Below are positions 9,831 through 17,626 of a stretch of DNA of 64,000 nucleotides, piece after piece. The position numbers and the translations under genes were made by a program. Origin of the DNA: Peristeroidobacter agariperforans (GTDB lineage Bacteria; Pseudomonadota; Gammaproteobacteria; Steroidobacterales; Steroidobacteraceae). Within the stretch, counting starts at the first letter, position 1. Every line of letters begins with the position of its first letter. The stretch lies in NCBI RefSeq assembly GCF_004138335.1, contig NZ_RYFW01000001.1:1860001-1924000 (forward strand), read 5' to 3'. The notes under the pieces were generated by a model. The model searched no databases, was not told the DNA's origin, and saw only the letters and a list, made by a program, of their open reading frames with translations.

Positions 9831-9854
9831 AGCATTGCTGATATTCTTAGCTGC

Positions 9855-10523
9855 ATGGATCTTTCCTCCACTCCTGGCCCGCAGCCGCTGGCGGCTGCGG
9901 CGGGCGATGTCACCGGCGCGGCGGTTTCGACCATCGGCGCGGCGCCGGACGATGCGACGCTCATGCTTCGCTATCGCAAGGGCGATGTGCGCGCGTTCGA
10001 GATGCTTTACGAGCGGCACAAAGGGGCGTTGTATCGTTACCTGCAGCGCCTGTGTCGCAGCCAGGAGGCGGCCAATGATTTGTTTCAGGAGGTGTGGAGC
10101 AAGGTGATCGCCAGCCGCGAGCGCTACGAAGTGCGCGCCAAGTTCACGACGTTCCTGTTTCACATCGCGCACAACTGCGCGATCGACTATTTCCGGCGCG
10201 CCGGGCGGCCGCAGGAAAAAGGCGCACAGGATGTCGATGCGCTGGCGGACGAGCTGCCGGGGCCGGGTCATGAAAGTCCCGATGCCGCGCTGTCCGAAGC
10301 GCAGCTGCGTGCGGATTTCAAACGCGCGCTGGATGAATTGCCGGCGGAACAGCGCGATGTATTCCTGCTGTACGAAGAAACGGGGCTTGGGTTGGAGGAT
10401 ATCGGCCGCATTACCGGCGTCGCCATGGAAACGGCGAAGAGCCGCTTGCGTTATGCCTTGGGCAAGCTGCGCGGGGCGCTGCGCCAGCATCAATCTCCGA
10501 CTCTGCAGTCGAGCGTGTCATGA
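9855..10523 (+). CDS. ECF-type RNA polymerase sigma factor
   Basis: Sigma region 2 is recognisable (FEMLYERHKGALYRYLQRLC, NDLFQEVWSKVI, then the -10-reading helix FTTFLFHIAHNCAIDYFRR), as is region 4 (LPAEQRDVFLLYEETGLGLEDIGRITGV, ETAKSRLRYALGKLR). There is no sigma-1 or sigma-3 region, as expected for ECF sigmas. The N-terminal 40 residues are Ala/Gly-rich and not part of the domain, so the true start could be a little downstream. Its stop overlaps the next gene by 4 bases (ATGA), the usual arrangement for a sigma and its anti-sigma regulator. The target promoter is unknown. Confidence 0.9.
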   Translation: MDLSSTPGPQPLAAAAGDVTGAAVSTIGAAPDDATLMLRYRKGDVRAFEMLYERHKGALYRYLQRLCRSQEAANDLFQEVWSKVIASRERYEVRAKFTTFLFHIAHNCAIDYFRRAGRPQEKGAQDVDALADELPGPGHESPDAALSEAQLRADFKRALDELPAEQRDVFLLYEETGLGLEDIGRITGVAMETAKSRLRYALGKLRGALRQHQSPTLQSSVS

Positions 10524-11419
10524 CCGAACCCACCGACAAGGTTGACGAGCAGCAGCTGGACGAATACCTGAAGGGGGATTCCAGCGTGTCTCGTCAATAT
10601 CGCCAGTTGCCCGGTGCGGATGTTCCGCCATCGCTCGATCGTCTCGTGCTCCGTCAGGCCGAGGATGCGGTGAAGCCTCCGTCGCGGCCGACGTGGATGC
10701 GTTGGACTGCGCCGCTGGCGGTTGCGGCTTCGGCGGTGCTGGTCGTTTCCATCGTGATCGAGACGGGTGTGCAGGATGAAACGATCGTATCCGCGCCCGT
10801 GATGCAGGAAAAACGTGAGGCGGCTGCGGAAGCCCCGACTGATCCTATCGAAACGAAGACGATCGAGGAGCCAGCTTATGCGTCGGCTGATGTGCCACCT
10901 CCGCCGAAGCTGGATGCTCCTGCTCCTCCGCCGCCAGCTGCCGCTCCCGCACCAGCACCGGAGCAGAGCGCGCGTGCCGAGCAGCCGGTCGCCCATGTGG
11001 CCGCCGAAGCCTTGCTTCGTGAGCCAACTCCAGCTGCGCAAGCGAACAGTGCGGCGTTCGTAGCCAACGCTGAGCGCCAGAAGCAGGCGCTGGAAGAAGC
11101 GGTGCGAGAACAAGAGCTGTCTGCGACGCAACGAGCCATGCGTGGCGACCAAGCCGACGTTGCCGGCCCTCGCGACACCGTCGAAACACCCCAGCCCAAG
11201 GCCGTGTTGAGCTACTCACGCCCCATCAGCGCGTCCGCCGATAGCATGGCGACGTTGCAGAAGACTTACACGGACCCGGAAGCGTGGCTGAAAGACATTC
11301 GCCAGCTGCGAAAAGATAACAAACAAGAAGAAGCCGACCGCCAATGGCGCCGCTTCGTCGCCGCCTTCCCGAACTATGAGGTGGCGGAGACTGATGCTGC
11401 CCGCGAGGCGAAGAAGTAA
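10520..11419 (+). CDS. Membrane-anchored anti-sigma-like regulator, Pro/Ala-rich
   Basis: This is a 299-residue protein with a cytosolic N-terminus of about 65 residues, one membrane span (APLAVAASAVLVVSIVIETG), a long Pro/Ala/Glu-rich periplasmic stalk and a C-terminal helical segment (DPEAWLKDIRQLRKDNKQEEA, RFVAAFPNYEVAE). That C-terminal motif resembles the W-L-x-x-I-x-x-L-R segment I associate with partners of ECF sigmas in Xanthomonadales-like bacteria. It has no HxxxCxxC zinc anti-sigma motif. Translational coupling to the sigma gene supports an anti-sigma role, and the VWA lipoprotein encoded upstream could be an envelope partner. The function is inferred from context. Confidence 0.7.
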   Translation: MTEPTDKVDEQQLDEYLKGDSSVSRQYRQLPGADVPPSLDRLVLRQAEDAVKPPSRPTWMRWTAPLAVAASAVLVVSIVIETGVQDETIVSAPVMQEKREAAAEAPTDPIETKTIEEPAYASADVPPPPKLDAPAPPPPAAAPAPAPEQSARAEQPVAHVAAEALLREPTPAAQANSAAFVANAERQKQALEEAVREQELSATQRAMRGDQADVAGPRDTVETPQPKAVLSYSRPISASADSMATLQKTYTDPEAWLKDIRQLRKDNKQEEADRQWRRFVAAFPNYEVAETDAAREAKK

Positions 11420-11495
11420 AAGCTTCCTGAGGTTTGAAGGTCCAGCAAACGTTTCGGCCGTCTGCTGCGTGCGAGCCACCGACGTCTTCTTATTC

Positions 11496-12788
11496 CTACC
11501 GCGCCGCCCCCGCAATCCGCGGCAAGTAAACCTGCAGCGTCGTGCCGCGACCGACCTCGCTGTCGATCTTCACTCTGCCACCCGCCCGCGCGACGATCTG
11601 ATCGACGATCACCAATCCGAGGCCAGTGCCTCGATCGCCCTTGGTCGTGAAGAACGGCTTGAACGCATTGAGCCGTGTCATCTCGTCCATGCCGACGCCA
11701 CTGTCGCGGACATAGATCGCGACATACGTCGCACGTTCGTCATCTTCATCGCCGATGATGGCGTCCTGGTAGTCGATGTCGAGGTCGCCGCCCGAGGGCA
11801 TCGCGTCCCTCGCGTTGATGACCAGGTTGAGCATCATGCGCTCGAACTGCGAGGCGTCCATGAATACCCGGCTCACCGAGCCCGAGCTGCGCACTCGCAG
11901 GCGGATGCCGGCGCCGAGCAGTACACGAAACATGTGAGAGCATTTCGACAACGCCGCGCCAATGTCGAGGACGCGCGGTGACACTGGATCGTCCTTGCCG
12001 AAGTTCATGATCTCTTGAGTGAGATTCTGCCCGCGCTGGAGCGCTTCGATCACCCGTTGCGCATAGTGATCCGCCTGCGGCGCCAGATTGGGAATGCGCC
12101 GGATCAACTCGGTGAAGCCGAGCGCGATGCTCACAATCCCTCGAAAGTCGTGCGCGACGCCGGCTGCCATGCGACCCAGCGCCTCCATGCGGTGCAACTC
12201 CATCAGATGCATTTGGTAATTTTCCAGCGCCGTCTCTGCATGGCGATGCTCATATTCGCCATAGACGCGTGCAATCGTGTCGGCAATCGTCGCGGCAAAA
12301 TCACTTTCCGCTTCGCTCCACGTGCGCGGCGCGCCAATGTGCTCATGACAAACGACGCCCGCCACCTTGCCGCCTACATAAATCGGCGCATCCAAGAGGG
12401 AGGTGATGCCCAAGGGTTCGAGATACGCCGTTCGCAATTCGCCCGTGGTCATTGCGCCGAGTGCGTCGTCGGCAGCGATGGTGCGCTGCTGCTGCAGCGC
12501 TTGAAAATAATTAGGGAAATCCTGCGCGCGCAACACCGCGCCCTGAAAAACCTGCTGACTGGAAAATTGCAGGAGATAGCGACAACGCAGCGCTCGATCC
12601 TCGTCGGCCAGAATCCAGACGCCGACGCGCTCGACGTTCAATGCTCGCGCCGCAATTTCCGAGAGTTGCAACCACAAGTCGCGTAGCCGCGACGCCGGGC
12701 TGGCGTGCAACCTGGCCAGCTGCATGCGTTCGGCTTCGAACGAAGCCGGGCTTCCACTGCCTTCTCCCTGCTGAGTGTCTGCGCTCAT
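11496..12788 (-). CDS. Soluble GAF-domain sensor histidine kinase
   Basis: The 430-residue protein lacks membrane spans. Residues about 25-190 form a GAF-like sensor domain. The dimerisation/phospho-acceptor helix carries His in [11 protein letters not shown], and the ATPase domain shows the N box ([13 protein letters not shown]), the G1 box (VRDSGVGMD), the F box ([17 protein letters not shown]) and the final G2 box. The N box and spacing match hybrid/NtrB-like kinases. No response regulator gene is adjacent, so it is an orphan kinase in this window. It is transcribed divergently from the UPF0114 gene across a 97-base gap. The signal sensed is unknown. Confidence 0.88.
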   Translation of the reverse strand: MSADTQQGEGSGSPASFEAERMQLARLHASPASRLRDLWLQLSEIAARALNVERVGVWILADEDRALRCRYLLQFSSQQVFQGAVLRAQDFPNYFQALQQQRTIAADDALGAMTTGELRTAYLEPLGITSLLDAPIYVGGKVAGVVCHEHIGAPRTWSEAESDFAATIADTIARVYGEYEHRHAETALENYQMHLMELHRMEALGRMAAGVAHDFRGIVSIALGFTELIRRIPNLAPQADHYAQRVIEALQRGQNLTQEIMNFGKDDPVSPRVLDIGAALSKCSHMFRVLLGAGIRLRVRSSGSVSRVFMDASQFERMMLNLVINARDAMPSGGDLDIDYQDAIIGDEDDERATYVAIYVRDSGVGMDEMTRLNAFKPFFTTKGDRGTGLGLVIVDQIVARAGGRVKIDSEVGRGTTLQVYLPRIAGAAR

Positions 12789-12885
12789 GCTGGGCGGACT
12801 GTACCTCCGACCGGATCGACATCCAATACGTTCGGCGGGTCATACGGTAGAATCCCGACCGGTACCGCCGGCCCGGAACGGAGCA

Positions 12886-13413
12886 ATGGAAAAGACGATC
12901 GAAAAGTTGTTGTTTGCCAGTCGCTGGATTCTGGCGCCCGTCTATCTCGGCATGTCGCTGGCGCTGGTCGCGCTGGGCATCAAGTTCTTCCAGGAGCTGT
13001 ACCACCTGGTGACCGGCGTGGCAGCCATGGGCGAGGCGGACATGGTGCTGATGCTGCTCGCGCTGGTCGACATGGTGCTGGTCGGCAGCTTGATCGTCAT
13101 GGTGATGTTCTCGGGTTACGAGAACTTCGTGTCGGCGCTGGACGTGGAGGAGGGCGCGGAAAAGTTGAGCTGGCTGGGCAAGCTCGACGCCAACTCCCTC
13201 AAGTTGAAGGTGGCCTCGTCCATCGTCGCGATCTCATCGATTCATTTGTTGCGCGCCTTCATGGAGACGCCAACGCTTGTCGACAAAGGCAACACGCTGA
13301 TGTGGTACGTCATCATCCATCTGACGTTCGTCGTGTCGGCGGTGATGATGGGCCTGCTGGATCGAATTACCGCCAAGTCCCACGGCAGTCACGATCACCA
13401 GGGCGAGGCTTGA
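12886..13413 (+). CDS. UPF0114 (YqhA-like) integral membrane protein
   Basis: The 175-residue protein starts [14 protein letters not shown], the hallmark N-terminus of the UPF0114/YqhA family, and has about four hydrophobic segments (for example [20 protein letters not shown] and [20 protein letters not shown]). The ATG at 12886 follows GGAGCA. The family is widespread in Gram-negative bacteria and its biochemical role is unsettled. The gene ends in a near-perfect inverted repeat that includes its stop codon, and it is convergent with msrB. Confidence 0.88.
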   Translation: MEKTIEKLLFASRWILAPVYLGMSLALVALGIKFFQELYHLVTGVAAMGEADMVLMLLALVDMVLVGSLIVMVMFSGYENFVSALDVEEGAEKLSWLGKLDANSLKLKVASSIVAISSIHLLRAFMETPTLVDKGNTLMWYVIIHLTFVVSAVMMGLLDRITAKSHGSHDHQGEA

Positions 13414-13422
13414 GCCTCGCCC
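13401..13422. terminator. Perfect inverted repeat at the UPF0114 stop codon
   Basis: Ten bases (13401-13410) are repeated inverted at 13413-13422 with a 2-base centre, overlapping the TGA stop. No T-run follows, so it is at best a weak intrinsic terminator between two convergent genes; it could also stabilise mRNA 3' ends. Confidence 0.4.
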
Positions 13423-13438
13423 CGGGGGACCCGCACGG

Positions 13439-13912
13439 TTATGCGGCCGTGTGCTGTTCCGGCGGCTGACCTTCCGGATAGAACTGCATCGAAGCCGAGT
13501 TCAAGCAATAGCGCTGATGAGTCGGTGGCGGGCCGTCCGGGAACACGTGACCTAAATGGCCGTCGCAGCGGCGGCAGCGGATCTCGGTGCGGATCATGCC
13601 GTGGCTGACATCGCGCAGCTCGGTGATGTGCTCGGGATCGAACGGCTGATAAAAGCTCGGCCAGCCGGTGCCGGACTCGAACTTGGCATTGGCCTGGAAC
13701 AGCGGCAGCCCGCACAGGCGGCAGGCATACACCCCCGACTGCTTGTTGTTCAGCAAAGTGCCGCAGAACGGCCGCTCGGTGCCGTGATCCAGGATGATGT
13801 GGCGCTCTTCCGGCGTCAGCGGGGCCGCGAGCCGTTCACGTTCGGCCTTGCTCAAGGGACGCAGGTCGTAGCCGCTGGCGGAGCGGGCGGCCGGTTCGGT
13901 GGGCTTTTGCAT
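13439..13912 (-). CDS. msrB: Peptide methionine-R-sulfoxide reductase MsrB
   Basis: MsrB reduces methionine-R-sulfoxide in oxidised proteins. The catalytic motif RYCLNSAS and both structural-zinc CxxC pairs (CRLCG and CRRCDG) are present, together with FESGTGWPSF and GHLGHVFPDG. ATG 13912 is preferred to the upstream extension because GAGGGA lies at a good distance upstream; the resulting length is 157 residues. There is no signal peptide, so it should be cytosolic. A 138-base gap separates it from the divergent phosphatase/glycohydrolase gene. Confidence 0.95.
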   Translation of the reverse strand: MQKPTEPAARSASGYDLRPLSKAERERLAAPLTPEERHIILDHGTERPFCGTLLNNKQSGVYACRLCGLPLFQANAKFESGTGWPSFYQPFDPEHITELRDVSHGMIRTEIRCRRCDGHLGHVFPDGPPPTHQRYCLNSASMQFYPEGQPPEQHTAA

Positions 13913-14050
13913 GCAGAGTCCCTCGGGTGGCGGTCTGGCAGAATTGGCGGCGACTGCGGCCAAGTCAAGGCGATGCCGGCGCGAATATAGGTGGAACGCA
14001 CCGCCCGGCGTGCGGGTTTATGCCGACTGCATCCCTTATCATTGCCGCCC

Positions 14051-15481
14051 ATGAGTACCGATCCTTTCACTGTCGGCATCGCCTCGGTGCCGATCCCGAA
14101 CAGCTATTGGGTGCGCCCAGGGCAGCTGCTCGCCGGTGAATATCCGGGATCGATGTCGCGCGCCGAGGCGACTGAGCGCGTGCAGAAGCTGTTGCACGCG
14201 GGTGTCAACAGCTTCGTCGACCTGACCGAAGAGGGCGAGATGCCCGCCTACGATCCGCTGCTGGCCGAGCTCAGCGAGCAGCACATCCGGTATCGGCGGC
14301 TGGCGGTGCTCGATCACGGCTTGCCCGAGTCGCCGGCCCACATGGTGCGCATCCTGGATTTCATCGACAGCGAGCTGGCGGCCGGGCGCTGTGTGTACGT
14401 TCATTGCCGGGCGGGCATCGGCCGCACCGGCACCACGGTCGGCTGTCATTTGATCCGCAGCGGCTTGAGCAATGAGGCAGCGCTCGATCGGCTGCAGGAC
14501 CTGTGGCAGCAGTGCGGCCGCTCGAGCCGCTGGCCGATCATTCCCGAGACCGACGAGCAGATCGAATTCGTGCGCCAGTGGCGCGAGGCGGCGACGCCGG
14601 GCAGTCCGGTCGACGTGCTGGGACGTTATGAAGCCAGCATCGTCGGCCTGGCGATTGGCGATGCGCTGGGCAGCATGGTCGCGAACAGTAATTTCGACGC
14701 CGCAACCCTGGTGGCTGGCGGCGGCCTGCGCGATGCCGGAATGCTCGTCACCGGCGCGAGCACGGCCATGACCCGGGCGCTGGCCGAGAGCCTGCTGGCC
14801 CATGGCATCAACGATTCGGACGATCAGATGCATCGCTATCTCGCCTGGAGTCAAGGCGTCGGCAATATCGGCGTGCCCCAGGAGGTGCGCCGGGCGCTGG
14901 CGGGATGGCAATGGTCGAGGAAGAAACTGGCGGGCACGCACGATCCGGCCAATCTGGATCCGCATTCGCTGCCGCGCACCCTGGTGGTTGCAATGTTTCT
15001 TCGCAGCGATCCCCAAGCGGCGATCGATGCCGCGGTCGAAGCATCGCGCACCACGCAGCAGTCGCCGATCGTGCTGGATCTGTGCCGCGTCTGGGCGGCG
15101 CTGTTCGTCGATGCGTTCGCCGGCGTCAACAAACAAACATTGCTGAGCTTCGGCGGGCCGGCGATGCAATTGGTCCGGCGGCGCCAGCTCAAACCTCAGG
15201 TGAAGCGATTGATCGAGGGGCGCGGCGCGCAGCCTTGTGCCGATGCCAGCGATGCCCTCGCGGTAACCTGTGTGGCATTGGACGGCTTTGCCGCTGCCAA
15301 GACACTGCACGATGCGTTGATTCGCGTGCTCACTTCCTCGCGAGCTGCACCCTCGGCGGCCGCGCTCTGTGGCGCCCTGTGCGGCGCCTATCATGGCGGC
15401 GATGCCGTTTCGCCCGAATTGCAACGGCAATTGTCCGAAGAAGCCCTGTTGCGCTCGCTGGCGCGCCGTTTGATGCATTGA
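14051..15481 (+). CDS. Tyrosine/dual-specificity phosphatase fused to a degenerate ADP-ribosylglycohydrolase domain
   Basis: Residues 1-185 form a cysteine-phosphatase domain with the intact P-loop HCRAGIGRTGT (nucleophile Cys119, Arg125) and an upstream D-L-T-E-E-G-E loop. Residues about 199-475 align by pattern with ADP-ribosylglycohydrolases (GLAIGDALGSM near the start, ALCGALCGAYHGGDAV near the end). That family normally binds two Mg ions through a TDDT-type motif and a late DTDT-type motif. Here the equivalent places read TGAST and SRAAPS, so the metal-binding aspartates appear to be missing. The second domain may bind ADP-ribose without hydrolysing it. This is the first of three tightly spaced genes (3 bases to the next). 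Confidence 0.75.
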   Translation: MSTDPFTVGIASVPIPNSYWVRPGQLLAGEYPGSMSRAEATERVQKLLHAGVNSFVDLTEEGEMPAYDPLLAELSEQHIRYRRLAVLDHGLPESPAHMVRILDFIDSELAAGRCVYVHCRAGIGRTGTTVGCHLIRSGLSNEAALDRLQDLWQQCGRSSRWPIIPETDEQIEFVRQWREAATPGSPVDVLGRYEASIVGLAIGDALGSMVANSNFDAATLVAGGGLRDAGMLVTGASTAMTRALAESLLAHGINDSDDQMHRYLAWSQGVGNIGVPQEVRRALAGWQWSRKKLAGTHDPANLDPHSLPRTLVVAMFLRSDPQAAIDAAVEASRTTQQSPIVLDLCRVWAALFVDAFAGVNKQTLLSFGGPAMQLVRRRQLKPQVKRLIEGRGAQPCADASDALAVTCVALDGFAAAKTLHDALIRVLTSSRAAPSAAALCGALCGAYHGGDAVSPELQRQLSEEALLRSLARRLMH

Positions 15482-15484
15482 GCG

Positions 15485-16546
15485 ATGCCGACTCGGACCC
15501 AGCGTGCTCCTGCCCGTCGTCGCGTGCGCTCTCGCGAACCCGCCTGGACCCGTCTCAGCGATGAGGAGCTGTTACAGAAACGTTTCTGCGACCTGCGGCT
15601 GACCCTGCGCCACACCGAGATCGATAGTCACATCCGCCAGATCCGGCGTGATCTCAAGCGCCGCGGCATTCTGTTCGCACCGCACGTCTGGCTCTCCGAA
15701 GAATGGTTCTCTCCCGATGGCGTGCCTGGCATCGCCATCGCGTTCTATATGGCGCACCCACGGTTGATGCGCCTGGAACGCAAGATGATGGATGAAGTGG
15801 AGGGCGGCAATGCCAACTGGCTGACCCGCATCATGCGTCACGAGTTCGCGCACGCGCTCGACAACGCCTATCGCATTCGCCGTCGTAAAGAATGGCGCGA
15901 GACTTTCGGCGATCCGGAGCGGCGCTATCCAAACGTGTATCGGCCGCGGCCTGCCAGTCGTGACTTCGTCTTACACCTGGGCCACTGGTACGCGCAGAGC
16001 CATCCAACCGAAGACTGGGCCGAGACGTTCGCGGTATGGATGCAGCCCAAGGCGCGCTGGCGGCGCGACTATCAGGGCTGGCCCGCGCTCGAGAAGCTGG
16101 AATATGTGGATCGGCTGATTGGCGAGCTGTCCGGCACGCTGCCGCACGTGATGAATCGTTCGCTGATCGAGCCGATCGGCAAGAACAAAACCACGCTGGC
16201 CGAGCACTATCGTCGCAAGCGGGCTCGTTATGACTTCGACACGCCGGATGCCTATGACTTGCGGCTCAAGCGGGTCTTCGGCAAATATCACAAGGGACGG
16301 CGGCGCGTACGTGCGAGCACGTTCGTGCGCCAGAGCCGGCCGGAACTGGAACGTTGGTTGATGCGACGCTCGCGGTTGTACCCTTATCTCGTGCATCATG
16401 TGCTCAGGACGGTGATTCAACGCTGCCGTGAGCTGGATCTGGTGCTGGATACTTCCAAACACGAAGCCAAGCGCGCATTGCTGGGCGTACTGGAGCGAAT
16501 CTTGATCGACATCCTGCGGCGTGACCGGGAACGGTACACACTATGA
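15485..16546 (+). CDS. Putative zinc-binding metallopeptidase (HExxH) of unknown role
   Basis: The 353-residue protein is very basic (Arg-rich) at both ends and has no signal peptide. It contains HEFAH (His119-His123), followed about 55 residues later by HPTEDWAETF, where Glu or Asp could be the third zinc ligand, as in the putative zinc-binding metallopeptidase families related to gluzincins. The C-terminal third has a helical, Arg-rich region. It overlaps the following ATP-grasp gene by 4 bases (ATGA) and lies 3 bases from the phosphatase fusion, so the three should act together. The substrate is unknown. Confidence 0.65.
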   Translation: MPTRTQRAPARRRVRSREPAWTRLSDEELLQKRFCDLRLTLRHTEIDSHIRQIRRDLKRRGILFAPHVWLSEEWFSPDGVPGIAIAFYMAHPRLMRLERKMMDEVEGGNANWLTRIMRHEFAHALDNAYRIRRRKEWRETFGDPERRYPNVYRPRPASRDFVLHLGHWYAQSHPTEDWAETFAVWMQPKARWRRDYQGWPALEKLEYVDRLIGELSGTLPHVMNRSLIEPIGKNKTTLAEHYRRKRARYDFDTPDAYDLRLKRVFGKYHKGRRRVRASTFVRQSRPELERWLMRRSRLYPYLVHHVLRTVIQRCRELDLVLDTSKHEAKRALLGVLERILIDILRRDRERYTL

Positions 16547-17577
16547 AGCCGCGTCGAGTTCTGGTGCTGATGCATGAGAGTCTCGTGCCGCCGGCCAGTC
16601 TCAAGGGTCTCAGCGACAAGGAAATCGACGAGTTCAGGACGGAATACGATGTGACCGCGGCGCTGGAGAAGGCCGGTCACGAAGTGAGGGCGCTCGGGTT
16701 GGGCGACAATCTCGCCGAGCTGCGCTCCATCATCACCGAGTGGAAGCCCGACGTCGCTTTCAATCTGCTCGAGGAATTCCAGGGCATCGTCACTTACGAC
16801 CAGTACGTAGTCGCGTTCCTGGAGCTGATGAAGCTGCCGTACACCGGCTGCAACCCGCGCGGCATGATGATCTCGCGCGACAAGGCGCTCTCCAAGCAGA
16901 TTCTTTCCTATCACCGCATTCCGACGCCGGGTTTCGCGGTCATTCGCAAAGGGCAGCGTTACCGCCTGCCGCGCAAGCTCAAGTTTCCCTTGTTCGTGAA
17001 GTCGGTGACCGAGGACGCCTCGCTGGGTATCTCACAAGCGTCGGTGGTCCCCGATGCCGACAAGTTGAAGGAGCGTATCCAGTTCATCCACGATCAGACC
17101 AACTCGGACGCACTGATCGAGGAATATATCGAGGGCCGCGAGCTGTACGTGGGCGTACTGGGCAACGACCGGTTGCGGACCTTGCCGGTGTGGGAAATGG
17201 ATTTCGGCACTCTGCCTGACGTGATGGCGGGCATCGCCACCCGCAAAGTGAAATGGGATCGCCGCTATCAGAAGAAACATGGCATCCGCACTGGAGCCGC
17301 GCAGAACCTGCCGGAAGGGTGCGCTGCTTATCTGGATAAGCTGTCCAAGCGCATTTTTCGCTCGCTGTACTTGAGCGGCTACGCGCGCATGGACTTTCGC
17401 ATGCGGCCGGATGGCAGCGTGTTCGTGCTCGAGGCGAACTGCAACCCAAACATCAGCCGCGAGGAAGACTTCGCCGATTCGGCGCTGGCCGCCGGCATGG
17501 ACTATCCAACGCTGCTGGAACAGATCATGCGGGTTGGCAACAACTATCAAGCGGCCTGGCGCGCCGACGAAGAGTAG
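16543..17577 (+). CDS. ATP-grasp ligase (D-Ala-D-Ala ligase-like)
   Basis: The 344 residues follow the ATP-grasp plan: a Rossmann-like N-terminal domain (MKPRRVLVLMHESLVPP, FNLLEEFQG, where Ddl proteins usually have a similar H/N-x-L-E-x-F/G segment), the ATP-binding lid with Lys in FPLFVKSVTEDASLGIS, EEYIEGRELYVGVLG, and the metal site VLEANCNPNIS. Ddl enzymes ligate amino acids through an acyl phosphate. This protein sits outside a mur/fts cluster and lacks several Ddl signatures, so a different amide ligation is likely. A hairpin terminator follows. It is translationally coupled to the HExxH protein, suggesting a ligase/peptidase pair. Confidence 0.75.
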   Translation: MKPRRVLVLMHESLVPPASLKGLSDKEIDEFRTEYDVTAALEKAGHEVRALGLGDNLAELRSIITEWKPDVAFNLLEEFQGIVTYDQYVVAFLELMKLPYTGCNPRGMMISRDKALSKQILSYHRIPTPGFAVIRKGQRYRLPRKLKFPLFVKSVTEDASLGISQASVVPDADKLKERIQFIHDQTNSDALIEEYIEGRELYVGVLGNDRLRTLPVWEMDFGTLPDVMAGIATRKVKWDRRYQKKHGIRTGAAQNLPEGCAAYLDKLSKRIFRSLYLSGYARMDFRMRPDGSVFVLEANCNPNISREEDFADSALAAGMDYPTLLEQIMRVGNNYQAAWRADEE

Positions 17578-17592
17578 TTGCTCGAACGAAAC

Positions 17593-17616
17593 AGGCCCGC
17601 TTCGCAGCGGGCCTTT
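17593..17616. terminator. Intrinsic terminator between ATP-grasp gene and S9 peptidase gene
   Basis: A perfect 9-base GC-rich stem (17593-17601 with 17606-17614) and a TCGC loop are followed by a short TTT on the plus strand. It sits between two convergent genes and may serve both. Confidence 0.65.
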
Positions 17617-17626
17617 GAGCTCGAAA

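Noticed and set aside
14039-15478. 479-codon open frame opposite the phosphatase/ARH gene
   Set aside because: It has no recognisable motif, and the plus-strand frame has an intact phosphatase signature.
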